A DNA stretch of 64,000 nt. Source: Ligustrum vulgare (taxonomy: Eukaryota; Streptophyta; Magnoliopsida; Lamiales; Oleaceae). The notes beneath the pieces are model-generated. The model ran no database searches and was not told the DNA's origin. It worked only from the letters and a program-made list of their open reading frames with translations. Within the stretch, counting starts at the first letter, position 1, and each line of letters starts with the position of its first letter. Positions 12,547-23,461 of this stretch are shown here, in pieces. The DNA lies in contig OY743169.1 in assembly GCA_963555705.1 (NCBI GenBank), positions 813,501 to 877,500 on the forward strand, read 5' to 3'. Position numbers and translations under genes: made by a program.

Positions 12547-15096
12547 GTCTGCTGGGCGCACATTTTAGGACATAAAAAAAACTAAGAATTCAACAAGAAA
12601 AATAGTGATTTTCAAATATGAATCAACCAAGGGCGGAGCTAGCCTATGGCTATGCTCCGCCTAAGCTAACTAAGTATTAAAAAAAAATTGAGATTTTTTT
12701 TTTTTCAAGTACAGATATCCAAAAATAATTTTTGCTTACCCCCAAGCCCACTAAGTTTTTGATTCAGCCAGGTTCAATTCCAATTTCAAAGATAGTTTTT
12801 TCCTTATTGGGTATTTTTATGTCTACATATATATGCTTGTATATGAGAGTTTAATTATAATCTTTAGTTTATCTCCACTTCTTACTCTTTTGCAGTACTT
12901 AAGATTATTTTGAAGTATCAGGTTACTTTTGAATGTCTACTATTTTGATTAATTTGTTTAAGTTTGATTATAAGCTTTGATTTGTCTCTACTTCTAATTT
13001 TTGGACTTAATTATATTTTAGATAATTCTTGTTTTTTAATTTATTTGTTACGATCATACCTAAATGGACTTGACACGTCACCAATAAGAACAAACGCGGG
13101 ACACACTCACATCCAATTGTGCTCCGGAGCCATAAAATCAGAGATCCATCAGTCTGAACTCACAAGGCCTAGATTCCATTAGCCGGACTCCTTATGCCAA
13201 GATGGTATTGTTCGAAGCATATCCTCTGGATTGGTGATGGGACCAGTCAGTTTGTCGAAGAGATGTGACCCCTCTGCAAGTTGCGCCTTGATGTGACAGT
13301 ATCTTTAAAGGGATGTGATGTATGTTGTTCCCCTATGATGAATGGTAATTGTGACGCCCCAAATTCATTTCCAATTTTAATTCATTCTATTTGTTTTCCA
13401 CCCATATTTTGATTTTTCAAACAAACAAAATAGTATTTTATCCACGCGCTCTAAATATAAATTTGAACTTTTATTTTTAAAGTATAATTGGACATTATTA
13501 AAAATAAGTATTTTTCTCTGAAATATAATTTGTAATTTAATTTAGAAGAAAACAAAATAAACTAAATATAATATAAAAACTTTATAATTAGTAATTGATA
13601 TGAAAATATCTGTTTAAAACAGGGAACAAAGAGCAGATAGCGGAAGATACCCGAGAATTTGCTATTAAAAATATTTAACTATTTTGAAACGAAATAAAAT
13701 TATTTACAAGTAGTTTGACTTTTTTTGGATTTTCCTGGTGAGAGGCCCATGAACTACGGTTAGATACCCGGTACACAATCGTCTCGTCATTTGAGAGTTC
13801 GCACCAACCTTCAATCCATTCATTGTCACACCTACGATGCAAAACTAAATGAGATAATGCTCATTAAGTAACATATGCATGATCATGCGCATAAGTTTCG
13901 ATTCACTTTCTCACAATTATTTCATTCAGGCTCCGTGCCTTTTCATTATCTCAGTTTATCCACATTTTTTACTTGGGCCCGAATCTCACTATGTTGTATC
14001 GTATGATTTCAAATATCAACATGGCCAATAACATGCGCCTTCCAGTGCATGTGGTCATTCATCGCTCACCGAGACTCAAGACTCCACAGTTTGTATCCAT
14101 CATCGCCCACCGAGACTCAAAATACTGACCCGAGAATTATATTATATCAATTAGGTCTGACCTATTATATACGGCGCTCGGCGTGCCGATCAGCATTCCC
14201 AAGGCCACCAAGAGACCTCCAAACACCACCCGTATATCGGCACTGGACCGCCAATGCCCCATCATCGACTACCTTTAATGATCGTCGGGAATCTCAAGCG
14301 AGTGTATATATCTGAACGCGAAGTAAAGTACGGTACACTCGTAGTGCAATTCTACTATCATCCACATCATTCTCTCTCCATATATTCTTTATCTCTTTCT
14401 TTATCATTTATGAAGGACTTTTTCTAAGTCCACACAATGCACATGTCAATACCCATGAATGTCAACATATATTTCATCTGCCAATTGTATATCATAATCA
14501 CGTAATATGGCCAATGAATTCATGTACATTAATAACATGTCATATCATCGATTCATGTCTCACATGCTTTTACCACATACAAATAATTTCCATATCATAT
14601 TTCATGAATATTGCACCAATAATATATCTCACATAGTCACGTATGAGCACATAATAATATTAATACTATGTTTTGCATTATAGTTGAAATGTTACTTACC
14701 TCATTCCTTAGTTATCTTAGAGTTCATGACTTTATTTCCCGGTATTTTGCACCACTAATCCGCTTGGAGTCGAACTAGAATGATCATCACTCCTTGCCTA
14801 TCATGTATATACAAACTATAATTTAGTCACGTGACACTATATTATACTTCAACTACAAAATATAAATTAGGGTCCAACAAAATTAAAGTAGACAATTTCC
14901 CTACAAAATATTTAACTGAAATAATTATTGGGGTCGTCCTAATTTAAATAATTGATTTGCTTTATTATACCTCATACGAAATTAATTTAATTTCACTGTT
15001 TAAAATAATAATCATATTCATAATAATATAAACCTTAATTATATATTATAATAATTAAATAATAAAATAATTAAAAAATAAAATAAAACTTACCTT

Positions 15097-15111
15097 GGGG
15101 GGGGGGGGGGG
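15097..15111 (+). repeat. 15-bp G run next to a GTCGAC palindrome
   Basis: Fifteen consecutive G, then TCGA and five C. It lies inside the reverse solo LTR. The length may be unreliable, since homopolymers of this size are error-prone. Confidence 0.8.
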
Positions 15112-15662
15112 TCGACCCCCTCCTTTCGCACTCTTCCTTTCCTTTTTCTGGATTGAAGAATGGCCTATATATAGTTTTTATCAAGGAACAATGTGTAATT
15201 AAATAAATTATTTTATTTTTTCTTTTAGTCCCATAAAATGTTAAACTTATATTTTAGTCCCAAAAATTATTAAAAATTAATAAAAATGACTCTAAGAATT
15301 TATAGGGTCATATGAAGTCGAAATAGAAAATTCTTGGGGCCAATATGAAGTTCTCAAGGAATACATTACAATGATATTTTCAGATCATAAAATCGATAAC
15401 CGAGGTAAAAGTTATCGATAGTCAAAGTTAGTCACTGAAAACTATTTTACTTCGATTTCTTTTCAAATGGTTACTTTCGTCTTAATTTTTGGCACTCTTA
15501 TTATAATCAAAATTGAACTTTCAGCATACCATTCTAAAATACCCACGATCTAGTTTTTCGTATCCTTGCTGAAACATAATATGGTCAACTATAACAAAAG
15601 TTGATGTTTGTCAAAATAGGCTATTTAAAACTAAATTTTCGAATGTCAACCTTTTTTATTAA

Positions 15663-15868
15663 GGGTGTGTTCTTTTGTAATTTAATTTGTCATCATTACA
15701 AAAATTTAAATTACACAATTTTCCATACCACTTTTTAATCATTCACATTTTCTCTCTCCAATTTTTAATCATTCATTTTATCTAGAAAACACAAATAAAT
15801 CAACAAATAATTTCAATTCATTGATTTGACACAAAACATTCCAAATTAAATTCCAAAAGAACACACCC
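15663..15868. mobile_element. Tourist-like MITE, TAA target duplication
   Basis: Termini GGGTGTGTTCTTTTG and its inverse frame 206 bp that are nearly palindromic throughout. TAA flanks both sides (15660-15662 and 15869-15871), the 3-bp duplication typical of PIF/Harbinger-type MITEs. Confidence 0.8.
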
Positions 15869-16463
15869 TAAGTTTTGAAGAAACATACGTCAACTGAATA
15901 CGTGTGTACAATATGCCATTTTGAAGGTCATTCAATACTCTACATGATAGTATTCTCGAATAGTCAAAACAGATAACAAAACTAAGAATTAATGCATCCC
16001 GAAACTATAGCGTAACTCGTCGTTAATAAATATTATTTAAATAATATAATATAAATATATATGTGCACGTCATATATGTAAATAATTATTATATAACTTT
16101 TAATTATTACTATTTTGACCAATAAATTTACGAATTAACTTTGTTCTATTATTTTTCAACGTTTGGACGAATTTTTAGTTCCACATTGAAGTATATTCCA
16201 TACACTTTAATTCATATCTTCCCAATTATGGAATTGATAGTGAATTTGTTAAATCGATAAAATTACTTAAAGTAATATTTAATATTCTTATTTATTTTTC
16301 GTTTATATTACATCAACTAAATTAAAACTCTTATTTAACGTCTGATAGGCCCATTTAAATAAGTCAAATAAATTAAAATTTATATTTGACTTTCAAATGG
16401 GTTCCTTTAAATATGAATAATTTAACATAATAATAGGACGCATTTTTGGGTCATTATAGTAAT

Positions 16464-17199
16464 GATTATAACCAAAAGAATGGGTTACCCCATGGAAGGT
16501 TAGGAATTTGACACGTGTGAAGTATAATATCTGTCTCCAAGAAAGAGGTTAGAAACTCTCTGCTCGGACTCAATATACAAATCTCACTCCCTTTTCTCTC
16601 TTTTACACACCTATATTTCCCGCACCAAAATTATATTTTACTCATAATGGGTTCTAACTTGAGCGTCGAAGTGCAAACGGCCCGTTGCATACTAACTGTT
16701 TGTATTAGTGCGCAGGAAGTCCATATGTTTGAGAGGGAGGAGCTGAGATGTATTATCCAAGGTCCTATTAAATTTTGTGGTCAACAGATTTGAACTTTGA
16801 TTGATTTCTATGAATTACTTATGATTATAAAAGGCCGATTTAAGGATTATATGTCATCATTACTTTTTTTATTTATTTTTATTTTGCCACTTGTTTTTTG
16901 TGATAAAAAATTCTTAATTGGATTTTGAATAATACATATCTTTGCAGATTGATTAGAATTTTGAAAAAACATCTATCTTTCACTATTTTAACGAGAAAGA
17001 TGATGTTGGATCATGAAGTAATACAAATATATCCAAGAATCAACTATTACAAGTACAAGATCAATGACTGAAGACGAAGGTACCATTGAGATATTGCAAA
17101 GTAATACTCGATATTATAAACGTGATCTAGGAGGGGACTCCCTCTCCACCCCTATTCTTTTCTAGCGCACTAGAGTTCAATTTCCTAGCTCCGCCACTA
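16464..17199. other. non-coding stretch right of the reverse solo LTR
   Basis: AT-rich, with a pyrimidine-rich tract near 16580-16620. No gene recognised. It probably forms the right arm of the putative element at 12631-17199. Confidence 0.4.
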
Positions 17200-17219
17200 G
17201 ATTCAACAATGTGGAATTA

Positions 17220-17664
17220 TTAAGATTTTTTAGGATTTTCATCATCACTCACATTATCTTGTTGCAGGATTTGCTGTGAATTCATGCCCAAATCGTTCTT
17301 ATTGTTACCATTACTATATGTATTGATAGTTTCCAGTAATCCCATGTTTGTAGTTCATGAGACCAGTCCCAGCTGTTGAACCGGAGGGTGTTGCACCACC
17401 ATTGATCCGGGGTTGAAATGGTTTCTGCCATCAAAAAAGTCAAAACCACCAATTCTTTGATTGGGGAAGGGTTTGTATTGCCAGAATGAATGTTCTTGCT
17501 GCCCTGCACCCACATGAGCCATAGCACTTCCGATCACAGGCAGGCAGCATCCAAAAGGTGTTCCAGAAGGTGCAACGGCCTACATGGCAGGAGACTGGAT
17601 AAAGCTCGAGGGATGAGATGAGTCAGGTTTTGGCTCTGGTCCCTGTTCGTGATCATGCATGATG
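17220..17664 (-). pseudogene. C-terminal part of a class I TCP transcription-factor pseudogene
   Basis: Minus-strand translation gives FNPGSMVVQHPPVQQLGL and then MGLLETINTYSNGN, ending in DDENPKKS and a stop at 17220-17222, which resembles the C terminus of TCP14/15-like (class I, PCF) proteins. Two nonsense codons interrupt it. One is TAG at 17580-17582, where relatives have tryptophan in an AMWAV-type block. The other is TGA at 17355-17357. The N-terminal half is at 26659-27257; a retrotransposon separates them. Family knowledge: class I TCPs are nuclear DNA-binding regulators of growth and hormone response. This copy should not give a full protein. Confidence 0.72.
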
Positions 17665-17668
17665 GTTT

Positions 17669-18315
17669 TTTTGACGTCACTTTTTGTCACAAAGCTGGTC
17701 AACAAACAAAATGAATTGATCTTTGACTCATCATGTTGAGATAAATTGATTTTGAGATTTTTGGCTCAACAACCAGGGCATATAATTGAATTCTAGATAG
17801 TATGTGAATTTATGAGAGTGTAACTTTAGATCAATGACTAAGGTCTGCACGTGTATAACCTGACACTCAGGTCGACATGTGTATGACCTGGCATTCAGGT
17901 CTACATTGTATATGACTTGGCATTCAGGTCTGCATTGTGTATGACCTGGCATTCAGGTGTACAAGTGTTTGGACCAGAGCATTATGTTTACAAGTCATTT
18001 GAAGTTAAAAGTTTTTCTTTGAATCAATAAATTTCTCTCTCTCAAATGAACATAAAATCCCACTATTTATAGAAAAAATGGGGGTAGACCTATTTACATA
18101 TATGATCCTTCATCTAATAATTACACAATGGGGCAATCTCTAATAGTTATAGGCAATTTCACCCCTATCTTCATATAAGTATCATATTGACCCTTTGAGT
18201 TTATCTTGAGTAGTCTTGATCCTTAGTTTAATGTGGAACTTGACCAATAAGCTTGTTGACCACTGAATAGACAACTCTTAAACTTAACCTTGACCCAAAC
18301 TTATGGGGTGCAACA
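17669..18315 (-). repeat. 3' LTR (element on minus strand)
   Basis: Direct repeat of 26014-26653, several percent diverged, ending in TATGGGGTGCAACA on the plus strand. Contains the 28-29-bp repeats described separately. Confidence 0.85.
17842..17970. repeat. 28-29-bp tandem repeats with ACCTG...CAGGT palindromes, in the LTR
   Basis: About four copies of TATGACCTGGCATTCAGGTC followed by a variable TGCATTGTG-like spacer. Each unit can form a small hairpin. The same array is present in the other LTR at about 26190-26325. Confidence 0.8.
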
Positions 18316-18332
18316 AATGTCCCCCAAGGTCT
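18316..18332 (-). other. polypurine tract of the minus-strand element
   Basis: Minus-strand AGACCTTGGGGGACATT lies directly against the 3' LTR. It fits the plus-strand priming site by position and composition. Confidence 0.6.
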
Positions 18333-18960
18333 GGACTTATGATCTCCTTAAGTTCGGACCTTATTCAAATACCAACCCTTGCTTCGAGCACACTCTACTT
18401 CTTTTTCTTGAGTCGTTTTGGTCGTTCATATGTAGAACTGATGTCCAAGTCTGATTGTTAGACCAGAAACACAATTCAGGTCGATTGGAAGATGAAGGTA
18501 AGGATTGAAGTTCACATAGAAGCCATTGTGCGTAACACGCGTTCACCTCAAACCCATAATCAGTAAATTCCGATTGGGTCAAACTGTTCTATATTTGATC
18601 CAGGTAGTCGAAGTCTTCATTTCATTTATGGACTTGATTTGAGGAGACAGCTGAAGAGCCAAGGAGTTGAAATAATTACCAGTTGAAGAGCCGCAGAGGA
18701 CCTGAAATAATATCCAGTTGAAGAGCTAAAATAGTGGCCAACTGAAGAGGTGGCCTAGTTGAAGAGTTGATTGCTTCAACTTTTATTTTTAAATAGTGAA
18801 TCTAATTCTTTTGAGTACTTGCGAATTTTTTTCTAATTATTCAGGCCAGTCCATTTATTCAGATCATTCGATAAGGTCAATTTCTGACGAAGCATACTTG
18901 CATGGATCAAAATATCAAATCTGAAGGTAACTCAGTGCACTGAATTAGTTGATAAGAATA
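18333..18960 (-). other. non-coding internal region next to the 3' LTR
   Basis: No coding domain seen. Contains repeated 'gttgaagag' phrases (about 18650-18775), a short imperfect repeat. Confidence 0.5.
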
Positions 18961-20570
18961 TAATCAAGATGACCTCAGGGATTGGACCGAACTTTGTGGG
19001 CGTTTTTATGTCCTGTCTCAAGGGTAACGGTAATAAAGACCCGATGGACTTGATTCTGTCATATCCCTCGGGTAATAGCAGTGAAGATCTCAAAGACTTA
19101 GTTCTATTGTGTCCCGTGTGTAATAGTAATGAAGACCCTGAGGGATTGGTTCTCTCGTGTCTCCCAATGTTTTACTTCGTCATGGGGATTTCACATAGTC
19201 ATGACGGTGTACCTCGTCATTAAGGTCCACTTCACCATGGAGGTTCTACCTCATCAGAGTCACCTCGTCTTGGAGGTCTTACCCCTTCACTCAGGTCTAC
19301 TTCACCGTGAGGGTTTCACCTCATCATGGTCACCTCACCTTGGAGGACTTACCCCGTCACTGTGGTCCACTTCATCGTGGAGGTTTTTACATCATGGTCA
19401 CCTCCTCTTCATGGAAATTTTACCTCATCAAGGTCACCTCCTCATCTTAGAGATCTCTCCTCGTCATTGAGGTCCACTTCACCATGGAGGTTTCACCTCA
19501 CAATGGAGATTTCACCTCATCATTGAGGTTCACTTCACCATGGAGGTTTTACCTCATCATGGTCATCTCATCTTCATGGAGGTTTCACATCATCATTGGG
19601 GTTCCACTGCATCAAGGAGGTTTTACCTCATCATGGTTACCTCCTCGTCATGGAGGTTTCACTCATCATTGAGGTTCCACTTCACCATGGAGGTTTTACC
19701 TCATCGTGGTCACCTTTTCGTCATGAAGGTTTCACCTAATCATTGAGGTTCCACTTCACGATAGAGGTTTTAACTCATCATGATCAACTCCTCATCATGG
19801 AGGTTTCACCTCATTATGGAGATTTCACCTCATCATTGAGGTTCACTTCACCATGGAGGTTTTATCTCATCATGGTCACCTCCTCGTTATGGAGGTTTCA
19901 CCTCATCATTGAGGTTCCACTTCACCATGGAGGTTTTACCTCATCATGGTCACCTCCTCATCATGGAGGTTTCACCTCACAATGGAGATTTCACCTCATC
20001 ATTGAGGTTCATTTCACCATGAAGGTTTTACCTCATCATGGTCACCTCCTCGTCATGGAGGTTTCACCTCACAATGGAGGTTTCACCTCATCATTGAGGT
20101 TGACTTCGTCATTGAGGTTTTACCTCATCATGGTCACCTCCTTATCATGGAGGTTTCTCCTCACCATGGAGGTTTCACCTCATCATTGAGGTTCACTTCA
20201 CCATGGAGGTTTTACCTTATCATCATGGAGGTTTCACCTCACAATGGAGATTTCACATCATCATTGAGGTTCACTTCACCATAGAGGTTTTACCTCATCA
20301 TGGTCACCTCCTCGTCATGGAGTTTTCACCTCATCATTGAGGTTCCACTTCATCATGGAGGTTTTACCTCATCATGGTCACTCCTTATCATGGAGATTTC
20401 ACCTCACCATGGAAGTTTCACCTCATCATTGAGGTTGACTTCACCATTGAGGTTTTACCTAGTCATTGTGGCATGCCTCGTGATGAGGTCTTTCTCATCA
20501 TTATGACGACATGCCTCGTTGACGTTACCCTGCCCTCGGGGTGCTTACGGACTGTCAACTGAGGTCTTTC
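18961..20570. repeat. minisatellite array 1, GAGGT/ACCTC-rich
   Basis: Tandem copies built of CATGGAGGTTTCACCTCATC-like blocks. The marker GGTTTTACCTCATCATGG recurs at spacings of about 70-95 bp, so units are composite and vary in the number of short blocks. Alternating GAGGT and ACCTC makes the array rich in small inverted repeats. All six-frame ORFs here are repeat translations. Confidence 0.88.
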
Positions 20571-21184
20571 CATGCCTCATTTTGTTGATGGAAGCCTGCC
20601 CTTTGGGCTCTTACAGGCCATCAATTGAGGTTTTTATTTGTTTAATGAGGTGGTCTTTCTCATCTTTAAGACAACTTGCCTTGTGATGTTGATGGTATCC
20701 TACCCTTGGGATACTTACGGACCATCGACTAAGGTCTTTAATTGCCTCTCAAGGAGGTCTTTGATTGCCTCTCAAGGAAGTCTTTCTCGTCTTTGAGACG
20801 ATCTGCCTTGTGATGTTGATGATATCCTACCTTTGGGATACTTACGGACCATCAACTAAGGTCTTTGATTGCCTCTCAAGGAGGTCTTTGATTGCCTCTC
20901 AGGGAGGTCTTTTTTGTCTTTGAGACGGTTTGCCTTGTGATATTGATGGTATCCTGCTCTTGGGGTACTTAAGGACCATCAATTAAGGTCTTTGATTGCC
21001 TCTCAATGAGGTCTTTGATTGCCTCTCAGGGAGGTCTTTCTCGTCTTTGAAACTGTTTGCCTTGTGATATTGATGGTATCCTGCCTTTGGGGTACTTACA
21101 GACTATCAACTAAGGTCTTTGATTGCCTCTCAAGGAGGTCTTTCTCATCTTTGAAACGCTTTGCCTTGCGATGTTGATGGTATC
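20571..21184. repeat. minisatellite array 2, about 126-bp unit, left part
   Basis: Repeated units contain GTTGATGGTATCCTGCC, a GGGGTACTTACGGACCATCA-like block and GGTCTTTGATTGCCTCTCAA. The first of these recurs near 20690, 20816, 20942, 21069 and 21172. The array is interrupted by the solo LTR at 21185-22625 and continues to about 22830. Confidence 0.85.
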
Positions 21185-22625
21185 TGAAAAGTTCTATATT
21201 AACGTTTATTTTATGCACTTATATCCTTGAATTAACAATAATGTGATTCTATCTAAGTATTATTAATGCATCTTATATTTTATGTGGTATAGAATCATAA
21301 AGGAAGAGAAAAGAAGGAAAAAGGACCAAAATGTACTTAAAATTGAAGATTGGGGACCTTGGGTGCAATTTATTTACAGCTGCAATGCAAAAATGTCACG
21401 GCCGTAAGAGTGTTCGTTGAATCAAGAAAAAATCAACAGAAAAGGATTTACGGTCGTAAACAAGAAGTTTCGGCCGTAACCTTCAAATATGCAAATTGGT
21501 AGAACCTGTCTTATGGCTGTAAACTAAAAGTTACGGCCGTAACTTCAAATTATGAAAAATATGCAGAAACCAAGTTACGACCGTAAAGAATTTGTCACGG
21601 CCGTAACATGCCCGTCAAAAATTTCCTTATTTTGAATCTTTCCATAATTTTGGGATTTCTTGAGCCCAAAGTTAGGGCACGAATTTAAGGCTATAAAAAG
21701 GGAATTTCATGACAAGAAAAGGGTAGAAAAAAAAGTATTGAAAGAGGAGCGGCTTGCTTGGAGATTGGAAGAAGAATTAAGCGACTCGAGAAGGTGAATC
21801 AAGAGAGAAAAATTCCAGAATTCTTTATGGCTTTAAGCGGCTAAGTTCTCCACCTAGTTCAAAGGGGGCGTTGTATTTTAATTCTGTTGTTCATCACTTT
21901 TCCAAACTAGTAACGTAGTTCTAAATTATTTACTTTGATTTGTTGGATTTTTATGTGTTTTTAATTCAATCGATGCAATTTTTTATTTGATTAAGGTCTT
22001 ATCATTTAACTTGTTGTATTGAGATTTGCTATTTTGAATGATTGGATCCGTAATCGTCTTTTTGTTCAAATCATAGTAGCAAGTGGAAATTTAATATTTC
22101 CATAAGGAATTCCAATTTAGGTTAACTGTCACGAGCTTGTGTGATTGATAATCTAATTCACTCTAATTCTTTTCAACCATTATATAGTTGTTGTCTTAAA
22201 TCTGAAGAGCTTGTTTTAGGTTATTCAATGGCTAATGTTTGATTAGAGAGCTTATTCTAATAAATGCAACTAAGGGAGAATAGGAATAGTTAGAGCTTAT
22301 TAACTATTTATGGGTGATAAATCAAAGAAGAAATTGAACTCACGTTACTTGGAAAGTGATAACATTGTGATAGAATACAACTGAACCTGAAAACTAGGAT
22401 TTGTCAATAATTGATTTATATTCTATCTAATTTATGTTTTTATTTTATTTTCAAGTTATTTATAATATTTGAACTCAAAACACCCCCCATCTATTCTGAT
22501 TGATACATCACTAAATTAGTTCTCGTTCCTTGTGGGAACGACTCTTACTCCCTCTATTACAATTAAATTTGATGATTTGCAAGTAAGATATTAATTTAAA
22601 TTTCGGTGTGTAACGACGCGCATCA
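21185..22625 (+). mobile_element. solo LTR inside minisatellite array 2
   Basis: It starts TGAAAAGTTC and ends TAACGACGCGCATCA. Flanks are GTATC (21180-21184) and ATATC (22626-22630), a target duplication with one difference. It is related to the LTR at 6545-8164 in its end sequence and in carrying TTACGGCCGTAA-type palindromes (about 21398-21610). No internal region. Confidence 0.82.
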
Positions 22626-22830
22626 ATATCCTGCTCTTGTGGTACTTATGGACCATCAACTAAGGTCTTTGATTGCCTCTCATGGAGGTCTTTGATTGCT
22701 TTTCAAGGAGGTTTTTCTATTCTTTGAGACGGTTTATCTTGTGATGTTGATGGTATTCTTCCCTTGAGGTACTTACGGACCATCAACTAAGGTCTTTGAT
22801 TGCCTCTCATGGAGGTCTTTGATTGAGATT
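22626..22830. repeat. minisatellite array 2, right part
   Basis: Continues the 126-bp unit with GGTACTTATGGACCATCAAC and GGTCTTTGATTGCCTCTCAT after the nested solo LTR. Confidence 0.8.
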
Positions 22831-23456
22831 GGTTTGTTTGATGTCCTCACTCCATTCTAAATGAACTAATGAAAAATATTTACTTGAAACCCAATCAATC
22901 AAAGTTCAGCTTTGAAAACTTCAATTCCCTTTGTCTCCTTTATTCTTCATGTACAGCTCTTTTATCATGGGCTGGGAGCATGGGTTCTTTTCTCTTCCAT
23001 GTCAATGGTAGAATTCATCGTAACACCATCAGAAACTAAGAGGGGGAGCTTTTATCCGAGCTGAAGTTGAGATATCCGAGCTGAATTGTTCTAGCCTCAT
23101 TGAAACGAACGAGCGGACTGAGGAAACAAACTGGAATAAATGGCTTGATTGCAGGAAGAACTAGAATTTAACTGCAGTTGAACACTACCACCGAAATGAT
23201 CGTCACGTGATTGAACTAAATGCTTTTCTTTATTACTTAACCTCTACTTTAACATTCGAACTGGAGTTGTTCTGAATAGAACCTTGTTGAATTGATCTTG
23301 ACCGCGTTGACTCAAGTGTGACTTGAATATGTGACTCCAGCTTTCATGGCCAATTCGATCTGAATATGTGATGGTTGAACTGGGCGAGTTGCATGGCCAC
23401 TTCAGAAAATTGAGTTGGTAGTAGACTGGAGATTAAGGGAGGAATTTTCTCGAGTT
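22831..23456 (-). other. non-coding internal region of the minus-strand retrotransposon
   Basis: No coding domain or repeat recognised. Phrases such as 'gagctgaa' and 'gagttgaact' recur loosely. Confidence 0.45.
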
Positions 23457-23461
23457 GAACT

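Larger units (their letters stand above)
13350..16458 (-). mobile_element. solo LTR in reverse orientation, target duplication GTAAT
   Basis: The plus strand starts TGTGACGCCCCAAATT and ends TTTGGGTCATTATA. Read on the minus strand this is a TGTAACGACCC...GGGGCGTCACA LTR with a decayed start. GTAAT at 13345-13349 is repeated exactly at 16459-16463. It is 3.1 kb long and includes a MITE at 15663-15868. Short ORFs such as 14049-14315 fall inside it and show no domain. It is related in terminal sequence to the LTR at 23462-25903. Confidence 0.82.
12631..17199. mobile_element. putative TIR-like element ended by GGCGGAGCTAG, hosting a solo LTR
   Basis: The left end AGGGCGGAGCTAGCC and the inverse of the right end (AGTGGCGGAGCTAGG) form a short inverted repeat. 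The flanks GAATCAAC and GATTCAAC look like a target duplication with one mismatch. The left end also folds on itself: GGCGGAGC at 12634 pairs with GCTCCGCC 14 bases later. Removing the solo LTR at 13350-16458 leaves about 1.45 kb without a recognised gene. Transposon class not determined. Confidence 0.4.

Noticed and set aside
17842..17970. CRISPR-like regular repeats
   Set aside because: Plant nuclear context, repeats are adjacent and lie inside both LTRs; tandem repeat, not a CRISPR array.
18969..20562. Several overlapping His/Ser/Pro-rich ORFs on the plus strand
   Set aside because: They are frame readings of the minisatellite; they share repeat units and have no start context or domain.
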